NCBI GenBank assembly: GCA_003646355.1
Contig: QNFO01000001.1
Span: 1 to 35,052, forward strand
Direction of reading: 5' to 3'
DNA: 35,052 bases
Origin: Gammaproteobacteria bacterium
Lineage (GTDB): Bacteria > Pseudomonadota > Gammaproteobacteria > Pseudomonadales > Porticoccaceae
Positions 27,565 to 33,266 of this stretch are shown piece by piece. A program made the translations under genes and the position numbers. The notes below the pieces were generated by a model. That model was given only the letters and a program-made list of their open reading frames with translations, was not told where the DNA came from and did no database searches. Numbering within the stretch: the stretch's first letter is position 1; each line of letters begins with the position of its first letter.

Positions 27565-29636
27565 TGGGCTACTCAGAGATCAGCGACTTCATCAACGGCC
27601 TGTCCTACCCCAACCATGACAAGCCTGGCGACAGCATCAAGATCGCCCAGAACCTGGAGGACCTCTCTGAGGGAGCCCTCCTGGAGATGGCGGGTTACAA
27701 GGAGTCATCGGAACTCCTCGTGGATTCCTCGAAGGTGTCGATGTACGGGGACAAGTCCGAGTGGCTGGAGCAGTTCGAGGGCTCTCCTCTCTACGAGCAG
27801 GCCATTGGTTTGTGTGAGCAGGACCTCCAGATGGAGCAGCAGCATCTCGCCACCCGTCAGCAACGTCGTGCGGCGGAGCAGGCGGCCGGTGGTTGGGAGC
27901 AGGAGAGCAACGACCGCGACATGATGCGGATCCAAAAGCAGCAGCTCACCCTGGCCCTCCACAAGACCAAGGCGCAGACCCAGGCGGCGATGGCTGCCGC
28001 TACGGCTCCCGCAATGCCTGCTGGTCCTCCGGGGGCAGAGGAGCCCGAGATCCCTGCTGAGGCTCCTCCTGAGGAGGCAGCAGCCAAGATGGCTGCGCTA
28101 TCCACAGCCGCCCGGGGCGCCTTGATGGGTGCAGGGGGAGGCGCCCTCCTCGGTTCAGGAGTTGGTGCTGGAGTGGGCGCCCTCGCCGCAGATAGGGGTC
28201 GTCGAGGCCAAGGAGCCCTTCGTGGGGCTACGATCGGAGGAGCGACTGGAGCCCTTGGTGGGGGCCTAGTGGGTCATGGTATGGGCGAGCTGGTTGGCGT
28301 CGGGGCCGGGAAGCCTGTCAAGAGGGTCCTCGCAGGCCATGCCCTCGGCGCCCTCGGAGCCACGGCGGGTGCAGCCGGTGCGGGCCTGACCGCCGTCCAC
28401 CCCAAGAAGAAGAAGGAGAAGAAGGAGAAGGCCAAGACCTCTGCCCTCTCCACCGCCGTCAAAGGTGCCCTGAGGGGTGGTGCTGCCGGAGGTCTCCTCG
28501 GTTCAGGAGTTGGTGCCGGAGTGGGCGCTCTCGCCGCAGACAGTGGTCATCGAGGCCAGGGTGCTCTTCGTGGGGCAGCGGTTGGAGGAGCGACTGGGGT
28601 CCTTGGCGGAGCCATGATGGGTCATGGTACCGGCAAGCTGGTCGACACTGGCGCGGCGTTGGCCCCCGGTATCGAACGAGCAATGAAAAGCTCCCCCCAA
28701 GGCATGGCGCCCGGTAGGGGTCGGCTAAACGCCAAGATGGAGCAGCATATGGAGAAGCTGCTGCTGGAGAAGCAGCTGGAACGGGCGGCGACGTCGTCTG
28801 CCGGTCAGGGCAAGAAGATCCTCGCAGGTACAGCCATTGGTGGTCTCGGAGCTACGGCAGGTGCAGCCGGCGCGGGCATGACCGCTCGGAAGAAGAAGAC
28901 CCCTGCGGCTGAGGTGCCCGCCGAGAAGAGCGCCATGTCGGCGCTGGAGTTGGGGGCCGCCGGGACCGCAGCCTTGGCCACAGGGTACGGAGCCAAGAAG
29001 CTCTACGACCGCAAGAAGAAGGTCTCCGCCAAGCTCGCCCTCTACAACCCGGATGGTGCGACGCGCGCCATCCCCGCGATGGCCGACCGTCAGGCCGCCG
29101 GGCGTACCGGTGCTGAGAGGGCAGCACAGGTGGGCCGTACCGCCCGAGACAAGGTGGTGAGCGGAGCCAGCAGGATTCAAAAAGCCACGAAGGGTAAGGG
29201 CAAGTACATTGCAGGTGCGGGTCTCGCCGCAGGTGCAGGACTCGCCGGCCTAGCGGCTCTGCGCCACAAAAAGCAGCAGGACAAGGTTGCAGCCTCGTAC
29301 AGTAAGAGCGTTGCTCGGCAGTCCAAGTCTCGTGAAGAGGCAGTAACCCGAGCAGGCAAAGAGACCCGTGCGGCAGGCGCCCCCACCTCGACTTTCTGGG
29401 GATACCGACACACCCCAAACCTCAAAGCCCACGAAAAGGGTATTCGTAAAGCCAAAAGGAAGGCAGGGAAGGCTTGGGACAAGCAACAAGACAAGGTTGC
29501 CCTTCGACTCCCCTCAAAGGTCCAGGCAGAGATCGCCGGCCGGAAGGCCATCGACACCGCGGGTAAGCTCAAGTCGAGGCTGAGCCCTCGGGTCTCTGTC
29601 GACGCAATCAAGCGGACTCTGGCAGCCCAGAGCTAG
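27564..29636 (+). CDS. Large repeat-containing glycine-zipper protein
   Basis: Protein of 690 aa. The N-terminus (MGYSEISDFINGL) matches that of the gene at 25757. Residues about 85-170 are Gln/Ala-rich. Two related glycine-zipper cassettes follow (about 175-283 and 291-445), with shared blocks LLGSGVGAGVGALAA, RGQGALRGA and LGATAGAAGAG, the second carrying an inserted helical segment (MEQHMEKLLLEKQLERA). Further hydrophobic Gly/Ala stretches lie near 465 and 545, each with Lys/Arg clusters (PKKKKEKKEKAK, LRHKKQQDKVA). The C-terminus is basic and helical. It overlaps the preceding gene by TGATG. Multiple potential membrane hairpins suggest a pore-forming, ejection or core protein; that is inference. 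No enzymatic motif. Confidence 0.7.
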   Translation: MGYSEISDFINGLSYPNHDKPGDSIKIAQNLEDLSEGALLEMAGYKESSELLVDSSKVSMYGDKSEWLEQFEGSPLYEQAIGLCEQDLQMEQQHLATRQQRRAAEQAAGGWEQESNDRDMMRIQKQQLTLALHKTKAQTQAAMAAATAPAMPAGPPGAEEPEIPAEAPPEEAAAKMAALSTAARGALMGAGGGALLGSGVGAGVGALAADRGRRGQGALRGATIGGATGALGGGLVGHGMGELVGVGAGKPVKRVLAGHALGALGATAGAAGAGLTAVHPKKKKEKKEKAKTSALSTAVKGALRGGAAGGLLGSGVGAGVGALAADSGHRGQGALRGAAVGGATGVLGGAMMGHGTGKLVDTGAALAPGIERAMKSSPQGMAPGRGRLNAKMEQHMEKLLLEKQLERAATSSAGQGKKILAGTAIGGLGATAGAAGAGMTARKKKTPAAEVPAEKSAMSALELGAAGTAALATGYGAKKLYDRKKKVSAKLALYNPDGATRAIPAMADRQAAGRTGAERAAQVGRTARDKVVSGASRIQKATKGKGKYIAGAGLAAGAGLAGLAALRHKKQQDKVAASYSKSVARQSKSREEAVTRAGKETRAAGAPTSTFWGYRHTPNLKAHEKGIRKAKRKAGKAWDKQQDKVALRLPSKVQAEIAGRKAIDTAGKLKSRLSPRVSVDAIKRTLAAQS
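28146..28613 (+). repeat. Imperfect direct repeat inside the 690-aa gene (28146-28265 and 28494-28613)
   Basis: The segment beginning CTCCTCGGTTCAGGAGTTGG at 28146 recurs at 28494, an offset of 348 bases (116 codons). Over 120 bases I count about 16 differences by eye, mostly third-position changes. A further shared block (GGTGCAGCCGG and surroundings) lies near 28370 and 28860, so the duplication originally covered a larger cassette and the second copy later gained an insertion. It preserves reading frame and encodes glycine-zipper segments. Confidence 0.85.
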
Positions 29637-29639
29637 GGG

Positions 29640-30554
29640 ATGCCTGTTGCCCTCGAAGTCACGGAACTCCTGTGTCGCTCCCTCGATGTGGATCGACATG
29701 AGTTGTCGTGGTGCGTCGTGGACACCCAAGAGGATGTTCACGACTACCTCTTCGAGGTACTGAGGAGCCAGTCTCCTGAGGGTCCCTTCGAGAAGCTCGC
29801 AGACTCCTTCGAGGACAGGTACTTCTTCATCGACTCTCGTGCGCCGGTCTCCGACAAGTTCGGGGTCGTCCACTACATCCTGCGGGTCACGCACAAGTCC
29901 TCGGGAGACACGAAGGACTTCGGACCTGTTGCTCGTGCAGCTCCGGCTGATCTCACCGCCTCCTACATCCGGAAGGCGGAGTACACCCTGCTCACCCAGG
30001 TCATTGGGCGGCAGATCTGGCTCTTCCCTCGACGACGCTTCGGCTCTCGGTGCCCGAGCTGCTGGGACTTCACCCTCTCGCAGAAGAAGCGCTCCAACTG
30101 CCTCGACTGCTTCGACACGGGCTACCTCCGTGGGTACATGAACCCCATCGAGCTGTGGATGCAGATCGACCCGGGCACCAAGAACTACCAGACCCAGAGC
30201 CAGCAGAAGGACCAGCAGTCACAGGTCTCGGCTCGAACCACCTACTACCCACCCATCTCCCCGGGTGATGTCATCGTTGAACTGGAGAACCGGCGGTGGC
30301 GTGTGGTCACGGTCACGACGAGCCAGCGTCTTCGTGCGGTGGTGAAGCAGGAGCTGACGGTGCGTGAGATTCAGCGAACCGACATCGAGTTCAAGCTGCC
30401 TCTCAACATCAGCGAGGCGCTCAAGGACATTCAGGCCAGCCCGAGCCGGATGTTCTCGAACCCGCACAACCTGGACAATATCATCCAGGACAGGCTACCT
30501 AATGCTCACGCCATCTATCCAACGTTCCCCAGCAATGACAAACTGGAAGAGTGA
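29640..30554 (+). CDS. Neck/tail-joining structural protein with a zinc-ribbon-like Cys4 motif
   Basis: Protein of 304 aa. An N-terminal beta domain (about 10-100; DVHDYLFEVLRSQSPEGPFE resembles a fibronectin-type fold) is followed by a four-cysteine site, CPSC (138, 141) and CLDC (154, 157), with the conserved-looking context FDTGYLRGYMNPIELW. The remainder (YYPPISPGDVIVELENRRWR) is beta-rich, then a C-terminal tail (NPHNLDNIIQDRLPNAH). Similar Cys4 proteins are, from memory, common in the neck or connector modules of large phages. No enzymatic motif. The ATG follows the previous stop by three bases. Probable role at the head-tail joint. Confidence 0.65.
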   Translation: MPVALEVTELLCRSLDVDRHELSWCVVDTQEDVHDYLFEVLRSQSPEGPFEKLADSFEDRYFFIDSRAPVSDKFGVVHYILRVTHKSSGDTKDFGPVARAAPADLTASYIRKAEYTLLTQVIGRQIWLFPRRRFGSRCPSCWDFTLSQKKRSNCLDCFDTGYLRGYMNPIELWMQIDPGTKNYQTQSQQKDQQSQVSARTTYYPPISPGDVIVELENRRWRVVTVTTSQRLRAVVKQELTVREIQRTDIEFKLPLNISEALKDIQASPSRMFSNPHNLDNIIQDRLPNAHAIYPTFPSNDKLEE

Positions 30555-30943
30555 TGCCCACCTACGCCAAGACAGCCTCTTTTCAGATCTCCCCCATCGC
30601 ACTTCGGTCGATGAGTCGGGAGCTGGCTAAGCTCGCGTTCCTGGTCCAGAACGAGGCGGACTACGCTCGCTCCCAGGCGGAGGGTTTGATAGTCGGTCCT
30701 GGTGGGATCGCTCGGTCCCGTGAGGCTCACCGTGCGGCTCTGAAGGATGTCACTGCGAAGAGCGAGAAGGCTATAGCTGCGCGAGCACCGACGCGGGTAC
30801 TCCCTAAGCCGGGCTTTCTCAGTAAGGTGGGGCCGAAGAGTAAGATGTTGGGTGCCGCCGTCTTGGGTGCTGGTGCCGGCGCAGCAGGTCTGGCCGCCTA
30901 CAAGAGCCACCAACGAAAGAAGCAGCAGGGAGCAAGGGTATGA
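30554..30943 (+). CDS. N-terminally tagged glycine-zipper protein 2
   Basis: Protein of 129 aa. After 11 residues it carries the shared signature ISPIALRSMSREL. A helical basic middle (AHRAALKDVTAKSEKAIAAR) precedes a zipper segment (MLGAAVLGAGAGAAGLAAY) and a basic end (KSHQRKKQQGARV). The ATG forms TGATG with the preceding stop, and the gene ends in ATGA with the next. It is one of four small proteins with the same tag, zipper, basic-tail layout. Likely virion-associated, possibly membrane-inserting; function unknown. Confidence 0.65.
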   Translation: MPTYAKTASFQISPIALRSMSRELAKLAFLVQNEADYARSQAEGLIVGPGGIARSREAHRAALKDVTAKSEKAIAARAPTRVLPKPGFLSKVGPKSKMLGAAVLGAGAGAAGLAAYKSHQRKKQQGARV

Positions 30944-31293
30944 GCGAGATCAATGGGGTGACCCTTCAAGCCATGAGTGAGGAGCTGGTCGCTCTCAACC
31001 ATGAGCATCAACTGGCCAAGGAAGCCCTCTTTGGTGCGCTCGGCAGCAAGGTGCTGAGTGGGGCCGGCAAAGCAGTCAGCTCTCTCGTTTCCAGGGGTGG
31101 CCGAGTCGGTCGGGCAGCGGGTAAGGCCCAGTCTGTCCTCGGCAAGGGCGTCAGCAAGGGCGTGAACCGGTTTGGCGGAAAGGCTGGACTCCATAAGGCC
31201 GTAGGCGCTGCTACGGTAGGTGCGGGTGCCGTAGGTGCGGGTGCCGTAGGTGCTGGACTCGGACGGGCTACGGCCCCCACCAACCGGAGGTAA
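30940..31293 (+). CDS. N-terminally tagged glycine-zipper protein 3
   Basis: Protein of 117 aa. The tag is INGVTLQAMSEEL. A Gly/Ser/Lys-rich helical middle (GKAVSSLVSRGGRVGRAAGK) leads to a C-terminal run of Val-Gly-Ala-x-x pentads (VGAGAVGAGAVGAGL) encoded by 15-base tandem units at 31201-31260, then a short tail (GRATAPTNRR). The start overlaps the previous stop (ATGA). The tandem units show the zipper can expand or contract by repeat copy number. Function unknown. Confidence 0.65.
   Translation: MSEINGVTLQAMSEELVALNHEHQLAKEALFGALGSKVLSGAGKAVSSLVSRGGRVGRAAGKAQSVLGKGVSKGVNRFGGKAGLHKAVGAATVGAGAVGAGAVGAGLGRATAPTNRR
31201..31260 (+). repeat. 15-base tandem repeat encoding a Val-Gly-Ala zipper
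   Basis: Four consecutive 15-base units: a diverged one at 31201-31215, two identical GTAGGTGCGGGTGCC units at 31216-31230 and 31231-31245, and a diverged final unit at 31246-31260. Each encodes V-G-A plus two small residues. The identity of the central units suggests recent slippage. Confidence 0.9.
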
Positions 31294-31294
31294 T

Positions 31295-31966
31295 ATGGTC
31301 TCCCCCCTACAGATGAGGGCGATGCGTCTAGAGATAGGCAAGATCGCGGAAGCCGTGGGGGGTAGCTCACCTCCTACGGTGAACTCGATCGCAGCTCTTC
31401 AGAAGAGGATGCAGCCTGGGGACATCCTCGTGATGACCGGGGCTCCTCCTCCCAAGGGGAAGGAGAACACCCCTGTCGGGCTGGTCAACAAGCTCTTCGG
31501 CGCAGCTAGCCGAAAGCTCCAGGGGGGCGAGTACGTTCACTCGGCGGTCTACACGGGGAAGGGCCACATCACTGAGATCCGAGGCGGCGAGGACATGTCC
31601 CGCAAGCCCTTGAAGATGGGGCTGAAGTACCTCGATGCTCAGGTCGTGCGTCCGAACGTCGCACCGAGAAAGCGTCAGCAGGCTCTGAAGAAGCTCGATA
31701 AGTTTGTCGAGGAGGGCGCGACGTACGACTACAAGACCTTGGGCGCAGCTGCTGTTGCCGGACCCTTCGGTCTCAAGGGGAAGTCCTACCGAAGCCGGAT
31801 CAATGACAACCAGCTCATCTGCTCCAACATGGTCAGCCGTGCGTACAGCGGTGTGAAGTTCAACAAGGACAAGGACCCTGAGCTGATGATGCCTGCGGAC
31901 TTCCTTCGCTCGCACAAGGTCTCGCCCGTGGCCACTTTCCATAACCCCGATCGTGGTGCTGGATGA
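31295..31966 (+). CDS. Permuted NlpC/P60 (YiiX-like) cysteine hydrolase bearing the shared N-terminal tag
   Basis: Protein of 223 aa. The start (VSPLQMRAMRLEI) is the shared tag of this cluster; GGAGG at 31286-31290 fixes the ATG at 31295. From about residue 50 it has the layout of permuted papain-fold hydrolases: QPGDILVMTG, then YVHSAVYTG (candidate catalytic H82), TEIRGGED (E94), VVRPN, ATYDYKTLG, and LICSNMVSRAY (candidate catalytic C176). Members of this superfamily cut peptide or amide bonds, often in peptidoglycan or lipids. The basic linker (RKRQQALKKLDKF) lies between. It has no glycine zipper, unlike the other tagged proteins. Overlaps the next gene by ATGA. A peptidoglycan hydrolase carried by the virion is a reasonable inference; substrate unknown. 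Confidence 0.7.
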   Translation: MVSPLQMRAMRLEIGKIAEAVGGSSPPTVNSIAALQKRMQPGDILVMTGAPPPKGKENTPVGLVNKLFGAASRKLQGGEYVHSAVYTGKGHITEIRGGEDMSRKPLKMGLKYLDAQVVRPNVAPRKRQQALKKLDKFVEEGATYDYKTLGAAAVAGPFGLKGKSYRSRINDNQLICSNMVSRAYSGVKFNKDKDPELMMPADFLRSHKVSPVATFHNPDRGAG

Positions 31967-32523
31967 TCTCCCCCCTACAGGTCCGTGCGATGAGGCTTGC
32001 TCTTACGGAGAAGCTCGCCACACGTACGACCGCGGGGGATACTGCGGAGCAGATGTCGGGGCCGCGCTGGAAGCAGACGGCGTTTGATCTTCCTGCGGTT
32101 GCTGTGGGTGCGGGTCTTGGGTATGGGGCAGGCCGTGTTCTTAGCGAGGGTGTGGCTCGCACCCTCCTCAAGTCGAGCCCCGTGGCGCAGCAGCGTTTCC
32201 TGAAGGCTGCGCCGTACGCCAACGTCGCCCTCTCTTCGATGGGGGCTTACGCCCTTGGTCGTCAGCGAGGGATCATGCGCGACCGTCGTGATGAGGCGGA
32301 GGCTCTTGCTCAGACCAACGGCAGCGTGAAGCAAGCTCGGGACACCGCGACAGGGCTCATGGGTGAGTTAGGCGGTGTCATGAAGGACTACGCCTCGGGC
32401 ACAGCTCCCAAGATGCCTGCCCTCAGTGGGAAGGCCAAGCTCATCGGGGGAGGTCTCCTGGCTGGCGGCGCAGCTCTTGGTGGCTTGGCCCATCACCGCA
32501 AGAAGCAGCGGGCTCTCGGGTGA
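31963..32523 (+). CDS. N-terminally tagged glycine-zipper protein 4
   Basis: Protein of 186 aa. The tag ISPLQVRAMRLAL is nearly identical to that of the hydrolase upstream, even at DNA level (TCTCCCCCCTACAG in both). A first Gly/Ala-rich stretch (VAVGAGLGYGAGRVL, about 46-60) and a second (LIGGGLLAGGAALGGLA, about 159-175) flank a helical, charged middle (RDRRDEAEALAQTNGS). It ends in HHRKKQRALG. The ATG overlaps the previous stop and its end overlaps the next GTG (GTGA). Probably a membrane-active virion protein; function not known. Confidence 0.65.
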   Translation: MISPLQVRAMRLALTEKLATRTTAGDTAEQMSGPRWKQTAFDLPAVAVGAGLGYGAGRVLSEGVARTLLKSSPVAQQRFLKAAPYANVALSSMGAYALGRQRGIMRDRRDEAEALAQTNGSVKQARDTATGLMGELGGVMKDYASGTAPKMPALSGKAKLIGGGLLAGGAALGGLAHHRKKQRALG

Positions 32524-33266
32524 CGACTACCCCTGTCACGGCCCCGGAGTACCAGCAGTCTGAGAACTGGCTGGGCAGCCCCTTCCTGCACATCAAGCGG
32601 GTGATCGTGAAGTTCCTTCAGGGGCTCCACGCTCAGTGTCCTCCGGGTGCCTACCAGTGGTGCCCTGCCCAGAACACCTCCCCCGACCATTTCAAGGCAT
32701 CTGAGATCTGGATAGGCTCGGAGACCCCTCTCAACCCGGATGTCATCGGTCAGCGCCCCGCCATCACGGTCCTTCGAGGGCCTGGGATGTTCCAGGGTGT
32801 GGGTCTTGGGGATCAGGCTTTCCATGATCTCCGCACAGGAGCCAAGGTCCTCATGGATATGCTTCCCGTGACTGTGACTGTAAACGTCCTGTCTCGGATC
32901 CCTGCTGAGGCAGAGGGCATCGCCTGGTTCGCGGCCAAGCACATCTGGGCGCTGCGGGAGGAGATCATGCGGGGCGAGGAGGGCATCATGTTCCTCGGAA
33001 GTCGCCTCAATATCTCCCCTCCCTCCCCTGCGGGGAGCCTGGTGGGGCCCGATACGGAGCACAACTGGGTCGTCTGCTCGGTATCCATCCCGTGCTATCT
33101 CCAGACCTCGGTGACTCGGATGCCTCTCAACACAGGGGTTGTTCAGTCCATCGCAGTCAAGATGACGACTCAGGACTCGCGGACCCTTCCCCCAGGGGGG
33201 GAAGATGAGAGACAATCTACGGAGCCCCTGGAGGCTCGGCTCATCGTCGATAAGGAAACAACATGA
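32520..33266 (+). CDS. Putative neck or tail terminator protein
   Basis: Protein of 248 aa from a GTG overlapping the previous stop. The pattern ENWLGSPFLHIKRVIVKFLQ, RPAITVLRGPGMFQGVG, then MLPVTVTVNVLSRIPAEAEG, IAWFAAKHIWALREEIM and later beta strands (HNWVVCSVSIPCYLQTSV) has the alpha/beta composition of phage tail-terminator or neck proteins, with a helix carrying EAEGIAWFAA. The C-terminal 30 residues are polar. Two Cys lie near the N-terminal third (CPPGAYQWC). It stands right before the tail sheath, where a terminator gene is expected. No diagnostic motif, so moderate confidence. Confidence 0.5.
   Translation: MTTTPVTAPEYQQSENWLGSPFLHIKRVIVKFLQGLHAQCPPGAYQWCPAQNTSPDHFKASEIWIGSETPLNPDVIGQRPAITVLRGPGMFQGVGLGDQAFHDLRTGAKVLMDMLPVTVTVNVLSRIPAEAEGIAWFAAKHIWALREEIMRGEEGIMFLGSRLNISPPSPAGSLVGPDTEHNWVVCSVSIPCYLQTSVTRMPLNTGVVQSIAVKMTTQDSRTLPPGGEDERQSTEPLEARLIVDKETT

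Noticed and set aside
25757..29636. Tape measure protein candidates (430- and 690-aa proteins)
   Set aside because: Both lack the long continuous helix expected for a tape measure, and both lie on the head/neck side of the sheath gene, before the usual tape-measure position.
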